DNA of 64,000 nucleotides from Voacanga thouarsii (lineage: Eukaryota > Streptophyta > Magnoliopsida > Gentianales > Apocynaceae). The translations under genes were made by a program, and so were the position numbers. The notes beneath the pieces are model-generated. The model saw nothing but the letters and a program-made list of their open reading frames with translations, had not been told where the DNA came from and made no database searches. Each line of letters begins with the position of its first letter. Within the stretch, counting starts at the first letter, position 1. Shown piece after piece: positions 11,750 to 22,296 of this stretch. Where the stretch lies: the NCBI GenBank assembly GCA_026120185.1, contig JANUWF010001179.1, positions 1,281,501-1,345,500 on the forward strand, given 5' to 3'.

Positions 11750-13592
11750 TGATGTGTCTGGATTTGGGTATAAAAAAATCACATAAAAACTAATCACATT
11801 CCTAATCAAGTTAAATTAAAACGTTAAACCCAAATTACACATATGAGCAAGTGTACTATCATTAACATAGCATGGGGTTTAAACGAGTGTCGATCCTCAA
11901 GGAACAAGTATACATTAATCACATTTCTTTCATTGTTTAACTGATTCAATAAAGTTAAAATGAAATAAAAAGGAAAATAAAAGAAAATAAAAGAAAGCAA
12001 AAGAATATATACATGTCAAGGATAGAGAATTATGTAACTTAAACCATTATTTTAACAAACATGATCTTAAAGAACCCAACCATTATCATAACTAATTATT
12101 CTCTTGGCATCATGAAGGATTAAAGTAGATTCACTTCGATGGTCAATCCATGAAATCACTACCTTCTAGATAAATTAGAATCACTTGGTCTCGTCTCAAC
12201 TAATTCATCCAAAAGACGCATTAAACACAGTCCTCAATTAAATTCCCTTGGTCTTGGAAAATTTAAAACATGAAATTAATCAATGAACCCTTGGTCTCGG
12301 AAGACATCAATTAAACTTCAATTACTAGTTCTAAGCAATCAACCCCCTTAGTCCAGTAAATTAATAGCCAACAGAATATCAAATTAATAAATTGAAACTA
12401 CCATCAATCCTCTTGGTCCAGTAAGTCAATGGAGAGAACCAACCAACTAATCTCGTAATAAGTACAAGTAATTGAATATCAAGAATAACAATCAATGAAT
12501 CAAAAGATCAAACAACTGTAAAAATCATGACTATCTAAAACAATGTCAAATTACAATAAAACAATTAATACATCATTGTCAAGAAAAAAAAAAGAAAGTA
12601 AAAGAAAGCACTCATAGACAAACCTCTTTCTTCTTCCTTTGAAGACCTTCTTGTACAACCCTCCTTGAATTGAAGAATTCTTCATTTGATTGAGTGATTT
12701 TCTGCGATGATCAATGAATTCTCTATCCTTTTTCCTTATGTTTTCCATTTATTTATAGGGTTGGGAAGTGCCTAAACTCATTGGTGTAATGTTCTTAGCC
12801 GAGTAAAAGTTGGAACGTACTAAAACTCCACAGATTACCTAAAATCGCGTAAAAAAAAAAAAAATCAAGCACTGCCTTGACTTCAGGGCACAGCCGACGC
12901 CACCTTGGCTCTCGGAGTGGCACCGGTTGTGTTCTATTTCTCCAATTGTTCACCGATTTTTCCTTGAATTCCGTACAATGTATTCCAGAATGCAGCCTGG
13001 CGCTGCCTTGGCTACTGGAGCTGGCACCGGTTCCACTCTGTTTCGTCCTGTTTCACCAATTTTTCGTCACTTCAAAGTTCGTGCAACCAATGCATGGCCG
13101 GCGCCGGTTCCTCTGTCCTAGCTAGCGCCGCCTCTAATCTGTTTCGTGATGTTTTTACTTTGTTTTACCCAAAAAATCTGAAATAATGACCAAAATACCT
13201 TTTCAAGGGTAAAATCTTAAATATAAAGGAATACGACTAGTTATTGAACAAAATGTATCGCAAAAGAGCCTCAAATAACTAGAAAAAATATGACTAATTT
13301 AGCCCCTATCAATTCCCCCACACTTAGCTCTTTGCTTGTCCTAAAGTAAAGTATCAAAGACAAGTAGGAAAACACAAGGTTTCATCAAATAACTCAATCA
13401 ATTTCAAAATAATATTTTCAACGCTTCCTTCATTCAAGAATATAAAACACATGCTACTACATCTTTCACGACAAATACAAGACTTGTGTAGGTGATAAAT
13501 GACTTAGTAGAACCATCTTAAGAGTTCACAATATTCGCAAACCATTGGAAAGAATTTAGCTCAAAAAGAATATGCATTCCATAGGCTTACCT
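11750..13592 (-). mobile_element. Ty3/gypsy element G2: 3' LTR plus a piece of internal region
   Basis: On the minus strand the LTR (11750-13311, 1562 bases) begins TGATAGGGGC and ends in CATCA. The polypurine tract AAGTGTGGGGGAAT (complement of 13312-13325) abuts it. Bases 13326-13592 match the same internal 3' region of G4 (57284-57550), ending at the ATATGCATTCCATA run. A copia LTR interrupts it at 13593 and the rest of the element is missing. The TATA box lies at 12750-12757 and the GC-rich module at 12890-13140. Confidence 0.85.
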
Positions 13593-13919
13593 TGTTGGAA
13601 TGTATGCCCTCTTGGACTAGGTTTCTGATGTAAATAGCGAATATTTTAACAAAGGAATTTATTTTCAAGAAATCGTTTGTGAATTTATTTTCTTTATTTG
13701 TGCATAATTTTGTTTGGAAAAGACCTATTGTGTTTAAATAAGTGATCCATGTGAATGGAGGTTTTTCACAGTAAGGTATGGATCATGGGTTATTTAAACA
13801 CATAAACATTTGTTCTTAACCGATTGATGAGAATGGCAATCTCATCATGTTTAGGTTATTATGTTATGAATTCCAATGGGGAATGGCTTACCTTTAGCCA
13901 GTGAGTAGTCCACTCGCTT
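13593..13919 (+). repeat. Copia LTR of family C, left 327 bases
   Basis: Begins TGTTGGAATGTATGCCC and matches the LTRs at 22297-24314 (minus strand) and 49297-51116 (plus strand), including the AACCGATTGATGAGAATG run. It is cut at 13919 by an LTR of family D, and its remaining ~1.6 kb is not found in the window. Confidence 0.85.
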
Positions 13920-15035
13920 TGTAACACCCCACTACCTAAGCCCAACAAGGCCGGGGATGTCGCCCCGTCCAAAGGACAAGGGGTCTTTATAACTAGGTCA
14001 CACAATCAAAATAAAATAATACTTCAAAATTTAAAACTTATTACAATCCAAAAATTCAAGACAAATCCAAAAATAAAAATTATTCACTCTTAACTCCCAA
14101 AACAATACATAAATTAAATAACAGAATATATTCCAAGCAGGCAACAATTAGCTACTCATCCCCATAGTAGGATCGACCTAAAATCATGGTAAAAAGGGTG
14201 ATGAGATAAAAATCTCAGTAAGCCCGTGTGTGCTTTGAGTGTCCAGTGAAAACAGTTTATGAATGCAAAGTATAAGAACTTCATAAGAAAAATACTGGCA
14301 AGCAATAAACAATGTTCAAAATCAAGAGTGGCATTTTGGCTTTTCCAACCACACATGTACAATAAAATCAACCACTCAAAAGGGCAATCATGGGTTACCA
14401 CACGTTGGGCCACATAACCAAACAACGGTCAGAATGCCACACTTTGTGCAGACTGACAAAAGATAGGTGATCGGCCTACTGGGTAAGATACTCCTCATTC
14501 TCTACACCCAAACAAAATCAGTTGTCCACTCCGGCAACACAAAGTCCACATGACTGAAATCTGCTAGCTCAGACCAGCATGACTAAGTAGTACTGACGTT
14601 TCTCTAAGTTGAGTTCATCTTATGGAGGTGGCCTCCTGCTAGAAGACTCACTCTTGCTTTTCAAAACTAGTACTACTAGCCTACCCTTATTGAGTACTCA
14701 ACGTAGTTCATCCCACTTGGGAGAAAACTGATAAAACATAGCTTTACTTGAAAATGGCAATCAAGGGTTTCCAAAGTCTTTATAAAAAATTAGTTTTAGA
14801 AACAGTTTAGTGTTTAAATAAAACTGCTTGTTATTTTTCAAATAATTGGTTTGACTGAAACAAGAAAGAAAATAGTCCCTAGTTGCCTTTACCAAATCAG
14901 TGTTTACAAACTTCGTGTTTAGCTTGTCATAATAACTTTTTACAACAAACAAGTTTTATGCAGGAGCTTATCTGATCCTTTGCTCGAGATAAAATAAAGA
15001 TCTCCAAAAGCTGACCTAACCCCGCCTGGGGTAAA
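13920..15035 (-). repeat. LTR of family D (D4), truncated
   Basis: Begins TGTAACACCCCACTACC, the same terminus as D3 (48501) and the inverse of the right ends of D1 and D2. It shares the subterminal hairpin GTCCAAAGGAC and the segment with TTTGTGCAGACTGACAAAAG and CTACCCTTATTGAGTACTCA. Ty3 element G3 interrupts it at 15036. Strand is given relative to D1 and D2; the true transcription direction is unknown because no internal region is present. Confidence 0.8.
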
Positions 15036-16566
15036 TGATAGGGCCTAAATTAGTCATACTTTGTTTAATTATTTGAGGCTCTTTTGTAATACATTTTGTG
15101 TAATAACTAGTTATATTTTTTCATATTTGAGATTTTACCCTTGGAAAGGTATTTTGTTCATTATTTCAGATTTTTGGGTAAAACGAAGCAAAACTGTTGC
15201 GAAGCAGAGCAGAGGCAGTGCTGGCTGTGGCCCTGGCGGAGGCGCCGGCTCTACACCGGTTGCGTGAACTTCAAAGCGATGGAAAAAATTGTAGAAATAG
15301 AATAGAACAGAACTAAGGCGGCGCCGGCTGTGAGGCTGGAACCGGCGTCGGCTGCAGTCTGGAACTTATGCGCACAATTCGGAGAAAAATCGACAAATAA
15401 GTGGAGAAGCAGAACACAGGCGGTGCCGGCTCCAAAGGACCAAGGCGGTGCTGGCTGTGTTCTGTTCTTGAGGCGATGCTACGATCTTTCTACGTGTTTT
15501 TGGAAACCTGAGGAGTTTTAGTATCTTCCAACTTCTACTCGGCCAAGAACTTTGTACATATGAGTTTAGGCACTTCTTAAGCTTATAAATAGATGAAAAA
15601 CACAAGGGAGAAAGGGAGAATTCATAAATTATCATAGAAAATCACTCAATCCAAGGAGGAATTCTTCAATTCAAGGAGGATTGTACAATAAGGTCTTCAA
15701 ATGAAGAAGAAGGAGGCTTGTCTATGAGTGCTTTCTTTTACTTTTTTTTCTTTTTCTTGACAATGATGTTTTAGTTGTTTTATTGTAATTTGACATTGGT
15801 TTAGATACTTATGGTTTTTAAAGTTATTTGATCTTTTGATTAACTGATTGTTATTTTTGGTATTTAATTAATTGGGTTGATTGCGAGATTAATTGATTGT
15901 GCCGTTAATTTGCTTGAGAATAGGGTTGATGGTTTAAATTGATTGGTTTCATATTTGTTGCCTTTTAACTTACCTGAAAATGGGGTTAATTGCAAGAACA
16001 GAGTAATTAAATGTTAATTGATGTCTGTCAGAATATGGATTCAATTGGTTAATTTCATAGGTTAAGTTTACTTGAGAATGTGACTTAATCAAAGAATTGT
16101 GTTTAATGCATCTTTTGGGTAAGACTGGTTGAGACAGAATATGTGATACTAGGTTACCTAGAAGATAGGAATTCATGGATTGAGAAAGAAGTGAGTCTAT
16201 TTTAATTCTTCATGATGCCAAGGGAATAATTAGTTATGATAGAGGTTGGGTACTTTAAAATCATGATTGTCTAATCAATGGTTTGAATTACATAAATCTA
16301 CATCCTTGACATGTATATATTTTTGTTTTTATTTTATTTTGTTTTATTTTATTCTGGTTTTGTTTTATCGAGTCGGTTAAACAATGAAAGAAAGGTAATT
16401 AATGTCTACTTGTTCCTTGAGGATTGACACTCGTTTGAACCCTATGCTCAGTAATAATGAGTACGCTTGTTCATATGTGTGATTTGAGTTGAACGTTTTA
16501 ATTTAAACTTGATTGGGAATGTGCTTAGTTGTTATATGATTTTTACACCCAAGTCCGGAAACATCA
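15036..16566 (+). repeat. 5' LTR of G3
   Basis: Runs from TGATAGGGCC to GGAAACATCA (1531 bases). The TATA box TATAAATAG is at 15584-15592. The GC-rich module occupies 15195-15480 with several copies of GCCGGCT-type units. The last third is the AT-rich part shared by the whole family. It differs from the truncated 3' LTR at roughly one base in ten over the first 330 bases by eye. Confidence 0.88.
15584..15592 (+). promoter_or_regulatory. TATA box of G3 5' LTR
   Basis: TATAAATAG, the most conserved core-promoter-like motif of the LTR family, placed about 550 bases into the LTR. Confidence 0.6.
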
Positions 16567-16572
16567 AGTTTT

Positions 16573-16590
16573 TGGCACCGTTGTCGAGGA
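16573..16590 (+). other. Primer-binding site of G3 (tRNA-Asp), decayed
   Basis: TGGCACCGTTGTCGAGG differs from TGGCGCCGTTGCCGGGG (complement of the tRNA-Asp 3' end, perfectly kept in G4) at three positions. All three are transitions of the C-to-T/G-to-A type. It lies six bases after the LTR end. Priming by tRNA-Asp is typical of Athila elements (family knowledge). Confidence 0.85.
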
Positions 16591-16916
16591 ACAATAGCAT
16601 GAAAGCTTGGATTTTGTTGATTTAACCATGTAAATATATAAATATGTCTAATTGTTCTTTTCGCAAAAAGGTGCTATTTTTTGTATTTTGTGTATTTGTG
16701 TATACCCTTGTAACCTAACCTACTAACTTTGACTATGTTCTATTAACTCACTTTGTAATCTTGTAATTGTGTGTTGTAATCATAAATTCTGTTACCTAAC
16801 TTGTTTCTTGTCTTTCTAGGTGTTAGTCTTGGTGTCCATCACTGCTGTGTACTCATTATTTTTATTTTGTTTGTCACAAAAAAAAAAGAAAAAAAAAGAA
16901 AAAGGAAACGAGTTGT

Positions 16917-17778
16917 ATTGAGGATAGATTGACAAAATTACAAGATAACATTAATGTTTTTAGTGAGGCGTCATTAGAAGCATTAGTGAATTCTTCTATT
17001 GCCAATACACATTCATTTGTTCAGTGGCATGAAGAAGCTTTCCAATGATTGGGCGATCAAAGGAAACAATTAGTTAAGATTATTGAGGAGACTCATGAGT
17101 TCATGCTAGCCCGTATAATTGACCATAAAAAAAAAAAAAAAGAGAGGCTATGAGGGACAATTGCAGGATGGGGCAAGAGAGGTATTTAATTCTACTCTAT
17201 GTGCTCATAATTCTAATATTTCTTTGTCACATGATTTCTTAGGCTCTTCTCACTTTTTGGAGAACAATGGTCCTAATGATGATGTATGGAATTCAACAAA
17301 TCTCAAGAAGTTGGATTTATCATTCATTCTAAGAAACCCTTTGAGGATGTTGACGAATTCTACCTTTCACCCCAATTTCAGGGAGGTAACTTGGTATTTG
17401 TAGAAGCATTGAAAAGTGAGGATTTCCCAATCCTATCTTTAAGAACTCAAATACTAAGTTTAAAGGGGTATTTTAAATTGTAAAAATTCTTTTGAAGGGT
17501 TAATTGGTGATTTCAAAGTTGATGCATCCCTTAGATACCCTATGTACTCATATGTTGAAAAAGATATTTATATGTCTAAAGAAATGTTAGAGAAGGAGGT
17601 TTATGTGTTTGGCTTTGCTGAGACAAATCGTTTTCATGAACCCTCCATGTTTCAAAATCCTTCATTCTTCATTCTACATTCATCATGTCTATCTTCTATT
17701 TTGAGCTTTAATTTCGTTTCAAAAGGTTTGATGAGGAAGTATGATGGGTGTAGAGAGTTTTTGTTTTTTTTATTGTAA
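16917..17778 (+). pseudogene. Unrecognised ORF of G3, broken
   Basis: After a poly-A-rich leader, one frame runs from about 16917 (SCIEDRLTKLQDNINVF) to 17403 with a single TGA at 17046. From about 17286 a second frame continues as FNKSQEVGFIIHSKKPF and on to about 17480. A third stretch (FKVDASLRYPMYSYVEKD) runs from about 17490 to 17778. Pieced by eye this is roughly 280 codons. It has a helical, charged N-terminal part (EEAFQ, RKQLVKIIEETHEF), a lysine run encoded by an A-tract, and an aromatic-rich second half. I see no zinc knuckle, protease, RT or integrase motif, and I do not recognise the protein. It sits where gag would be. It could be a degenerate gag or an acquired sequence. Confidence 0.4.
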
Positions 17779-19840
17779 TATTTTTCTTTAGTTTGTTTCC
17801 CTTTATTTAGGTATGTGTTTTTATTTTATTATTAATTTTATTTGTGCTTTTATTTGTGTTTTGTTTTATAGGAATAATATCCTCTTGGACAAGTCCTTCT
17901 CTTTACCTCAAGTTTGGATATCTATTGGAGCATTATTGTACTTGGAAAGTATTACTTAAACTTTCCACCCCTTTATTATTTTTTGGTCCATTTGGAGATG
18001 TTTTCTTGTGTTTACTTTTTGTCAATGAGGACATTATCCAATTTAAGTATGGGGGAGTGGTTTGGTGATATTTTTTGACCAAGTTTTAATCAATTATCTT
18101 GGTGTTTTCTTAGTATTGAGTTACTTTAGAAAATTTTGGTTTAAAATTTTTGAAAATTTGAAGAGTTAAAAGTTTGGAACTTTTGGAGCTAATTTGTAAT
18201 GGCAGTATTGACTTTCTTATCTCTTCTCTTTTTTATTTTTGGTCCCATGGTATTGGTTGTTCTTGTTATATTTATTTGACCATTGAGGACAATGTCCAGT
18301 TTAAGTGTGGGGGACTGATTTGATTGACAATTCTTCTATGCATATACTTTTGCCTTCTTGGGAGCAAATTTTGAGCGAAAATTTTCAAAATTTTCTGACT
18401 TTCTCTGAGATTTCAAGCTATATTTTTAATGCATGTCTTTATGATAGATTATAGAGCATATGTTCTAGATCATTTATGGCTTATGCATGACTTTTTGCAC
18501 TCACTTGGACAAAGTAGGTCTTGATCAAATACTTTGTATTGTTCTTAAACCTGTTTTTTTTTCTCTAAAATTCATGGAGTATTCTAGAACTTACTTGAAT
18601 ACTTCTCGAGGCGAAATAAGAAATGCAATCATGATTTAACTTAGGGATAACGGTAATAGGCCTTCTTTGAATAGTTTGAGCTTTTCAAGCCTACCTATTG
18701 TTATATTATCCCTAGTGCCTATTTTGAGTCTAAATTGTTGATTTCTTTCTTTAAAACCTGTCACGATATTTTGTCCATTACTTGTGCTGAGAGTTTGCAT
18801 AATTTTCCAAATCTTTAGGCTCTTGAAGGATGAAAGTATATGTATGATGAGAAAGAAAACAGGGATAAAGATCACGACTTGTTACTTTCAGTCATGGATC
18901 AATTATGAGTGGAGCTGGGAAAAGAAAGGAAGTAGAATGGAAGAAAGAAGTTAAAAAATCGAGGAAGAAAGAAAAAATTTTTGAGCGGAAAAATGAGAAA
19001 GAAGAAAAGAAACGAGAGGAATTGAAAAGAGAAAACAACAAGCTGCTAGAAAAGTGAGTGAAAAAATGAAAAGAACAGCAGCAGTGAAAACAAAAGAGGA
19101 GTAAAAGAAAAGAGAATTGAGAAAAAAATGGAAGAAGAAAAAAAGAAAAAAGATCACAAAAGGGATGGTGATTGAACTGTGAAAGTTAAGTTCATATAAA
19201 ACACTTGACATCATTGCTGGAAAATTAAGTGATCTTGAGAAAAAGAGTTAATGACAAGAATAGGGGAAAGAAAAAGAGAACAATGTAGGATTTGCTTGAA
19301 GTGCATAAGGTTTGTTATATAAGGTTATGGTTTGATTGGTTCTTGGAATAGGAGAGCAAGAAGAGTTGGAAATTATAGATTTATTTTAGTTACCTTTTTT
19401 TGCTAACTCTTAGTTTTTCTTTGACTTTTGATTTTCCTATATCCTTCGTTTGCTAAGCCACATTACATGCCTTCAGCCTTACATTACAAGCTTAAAAGTC
19501 CTACTTGATCTAAGTAGAATCATAATATGTCTTGGATTAGTGGAGAGAGTGTATGAAAAGTAAGTATATGGAATGCATATTCTTTTTGAACTGACTTCTT
19601 TCCAATGGTTTGAGAATATTGTGAAATATTGAGATGGTTCAACTAAGTCATTTATCACTACATAAGTCTTGCATTGGTTGTGAAAGATTTAGTATCATAT
19701 GTTTTATATTCATGAATGAAGAAAGCATCGAAGCTATGGTTTTGGAATTGATTGAGTGACTTGATTAAAACCTCGTGTTTTTCCTACTTGTTCTTGATAC
19801 TTTGCTTGAGGATAAGCAAAGAGTTAAGTGTGGGGGAATA
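17779..19840 (+). other. 3' non-coding region of G3 with polypurine-type motifs
   Basis: No coding frame seen. It holds two internal copies of a polypurine-type motif, GAGGACA...TTTAAGT(A/G)TGGGGG, at about 18025-18057 and 18284-18315. The terminal one is at 19808-19840 next to the 3' LTR. There is also a conserved hairpin (18642-18714) and a purine-rich tract (about 18900-19160). From about 18280 onward it matches the complement of 57270-58830 in G4. Confidence 0.7.
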
Positions 19841-20289
19841 TGATAAGGGGCTAAATTAGTCATACTTTGTTTAATTATTTGAGGCTCTTTTGTAATACAT
19901 TTTGTGCAATAATTAGTCATATTCTTTCATATTTGAGATTTTACCCTTGGAAAGGTATTTTGTTCATTATTTCAGATTTTTGGATAAAATTAATCAAAAC
20001 CGTCGCGAAATAGAGCAAAGGCGGCGCCAGCTATGGCCCTGGCGGCAGCGCCGACTATACACTGGTTGCGCGAACTTCAAAGCGATGGAAAAAATTGTAG
20101 AAACAGAGCATAACAGAACCAAGGCAGCGTCGGCTGTGAGACTAGAACCGGCGCCAGCTACGAGACTGGAACCGGCGCCGGCTGCAGTCTGAAACTTATG
20201 CACATAATTTGTAGAAAAATCGGCGAATAAGTGGAGAAGCAGAACACAAGCGGCGCTGGCTCCGAAGGACCAAGGCAGCGCCGGCTGTG
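19841..20289 (+). repeat. 3' LTR of G3, first 449 bases
   Basis: Begins TGATAAGGGGCTAAATT right after the polypurine tract AAGTGTGGGGGAATA. It follows the 5' LTR until GCCGGCTGTG at 20289, inside the GC-rich module, and then unrelated sequence begins. It has one extra ~22-base unit (GACTGGAACCGGCGCC) compared with the 5' LTR. Confidence 0.85.
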
Positions 20290-20299
20290 GGGGATGGGA

Positions 20300-20950
20300 G
20301 AGGGATTTGACCTACTCTCTAGATCCAATAAGATACGAGAATGCTATTATTGATGCCGATGCAGACATGTAAACTGAAGCAATAAAAGCCGAGATTGGGT
20401 TAATATATTTTAATTAGGTTTGAGATCTTATAGCATCACTTGAGAGGATAAAACCCATTGGGTGTAAGTGGTATACAAAAGAAAGAGAGGAGAAGATAGG
20501 AAGGTAGAAACCTTTAAAGTTAGGCTAGTGGCAAATGATTGTACTCTAAAAGAGGAAAACGACTATGAGGAAACATTTTTCCCGGTAGTCATGCTTAAGT
20601 CCATTCGTATTCTCCTTGCCATCATATGTCATAATAACTACAAGATATGGAAAATGGATATTAAGATGACAGTTCTTAATGGCTATCTTAGTGAAGACAT
20701 CTATATGTTCTAGCCGAATGGTTTTATTATTAAAGGCCAAGAACACATAGTTTGCAAGCTTAAAAAAATTCATTTATGGACTTAAATAGGCATTAAGAGC
20801 ATAGAACATCCATTTTGATGAGACTGTAAAGTCTTATAGTGTTATTCAAAACGAGGATAAACTATACGTGTACAAGAAACTAGAAGGTTTAAATGTGGTT
20901 TTTCTTGTATTATGTGTAGATAACATCTTTGTCTTTTGAAATAAAGTTTT
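20300..20950 (+). pseudogene. Ty1/copia reverse transcriptase fragment
   Basis: Reads PIGCKWYTKERE-like, then VRLVANDCTLKEENDYEETF, RILLAIICHNNYKIWKMDIK (catalytic first Asp region), LNGYLSEDIYMF and, past stops, FIIKGQEHIVCKLKKIH and a CVDNIF remnant of the YVDD box at about 20915. This is the fingers-to-palm part of a copia RT different from A, B and the SIRE-like element. It has neither LTR nor other domains on either side. The left junction is the broken G3 LTR; at the right it meets the minus-strand leader of a family C copia. Confidence 0.8.
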
Positions 20951-22282
20951 CTTGAAAAATATCATTTTGAAATTTCCATTAAGTTTTTCCTTAACTTAAA
21001 AATCCATAAAAATCTCTATGTCAAGGATTATATCCTTTGAGAGATTTTTCCATGGACTAATTTTATTTAAGTTAAAACTTAATGATTTCAAAATTTTTTC
21101 AATTAAAACTTTCTAGAGACTTTGGTCTCAAGTTTATTTGATAAAACAATTTTTCTTGTCAAAAATAAAACAAAATGGCTTTCTATTTTAACTTTCAAAA
21201 TTATCTAAATCCAATATATTTTCTATGTTAAGGATTATATTCTTTTGAGAAATATCTAAGGATTAATTTTTGTTCAAGTTAAAATAAACATTTAATTTTT
21301 TAAAGAAAAATGTTTTCCTTGCATAAATATTCCCAAAGACTTTGGTCTTTGAGAAAACGCACACATAGATACAAAAAAAAAAAAAAAGCATACCAGAAAA
21401 CAGTAACATTTTCATGCTTTTCTATTTTTTAAACCTAAGTGCCCAAATAATAGAATTAAACACATTAATTAATTAATTAATTAATGATCTTGTTTAATCC
21501 TAAAATCTCTTACTAATATTTTTCATGCAAATATATTCCAAGAATAGAAACTATTACAAAAATATTAACTTTGATTGGTATGAGACCCAAAACGGAAAAG
21601 AAAAAAAATAAAAAAATTGCAAAAAAAAAACTGTCGGTCCACGTACACCCGCCGCACCGGATCCGCACCCAATTGCACTGCGGTCCACCGCGCCGCCGAT
21701 GAACCCGCCGTACCTGATCACGAGCATGATGGACTGCCCAGATCCGTGAACCGCCCCGTTGACCTACCCAGTGCCCTCGTGCGTGCGCTTGCTGGATTTG
21801 CACATTGACCCGGAAACTCGCGCATTGGCCTGGCGGCAGTTGCAAATTGCAATTGCATTCGAATTACAACGGCTCCAAATCAGCTCGGCTTCAGCCCTCC
21901 GCGGCAAAAGGCTCCAGACACAGAAAGGCGGTGGCTTGGTTCCGGCTTGGCGGCTTAGCAATAGTACTTCTTCTCCACGATGTTTTTCTGTAAATTGTCT
22001 GCGAATTTTTCTGCCGTTTCTTCCAGTGGCTTCCTTGGACATTTTTCATTCAACAAACTCATTCAAACCAAAATCACAACCGCCTATACCCTCTCAAAAT
22101 TGGGTTTACACGATCAAACTATCAAAACCAAAATTACAGAGGGTCCTATGCTTCCACTATGAAGCTTACAATCAAGCTTATCCCATACCAAAACAGCGAA
22201 AGGATCACAAGTTTAAGCACCAAACAATGATCTTTTCCATGTTTTATTAACTAACATGCTCCCTAAGTCAATCAAATCCATT

Positions 22283-22294
22283 GCTCTGATACCA
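22283..22294 (-). other. Primer-binding site of family C copia (initiator tRNA-Met)
   Basis: TGGTATCAGAGC on the minus strand, the exact plant copia primer motif, two bases after the LTR end. It fixes the direction of the element. Confidence 0.9.
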
Positions 22295-22296
22295 CT

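Larger units (their letters stand above)
15036..20289 (+). mobile_element. Ty3/gypsy element G3, pol-less (non-autonomous), 3' LTR truncated
   Basis: 5' LTR 15036-16566, tRNA-Asp primer site, internal region 16567-19840, polypurine tract, and the first 449 bases of the 3' LTR (19841-20289). Its LTRs and last 1.5 kb of internal DNA match G4, but there is no gag, protease, RT, RNase H or integrase. In their place is an unrecognised broken reading frame (16917-17778). It probably depended on Athila-like relatives for enzymes. The left flank in D4 is GTAAA; the right flank is lost. Confidence 0.85.

Noticed and set aside
21513..22250. Several overlapping frames of 60-160 codons on both strands around the GC-rich island
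   Set aside because: They run against each other through the family C leader and LTR and show no motif. Lack of stops follows from GC content.
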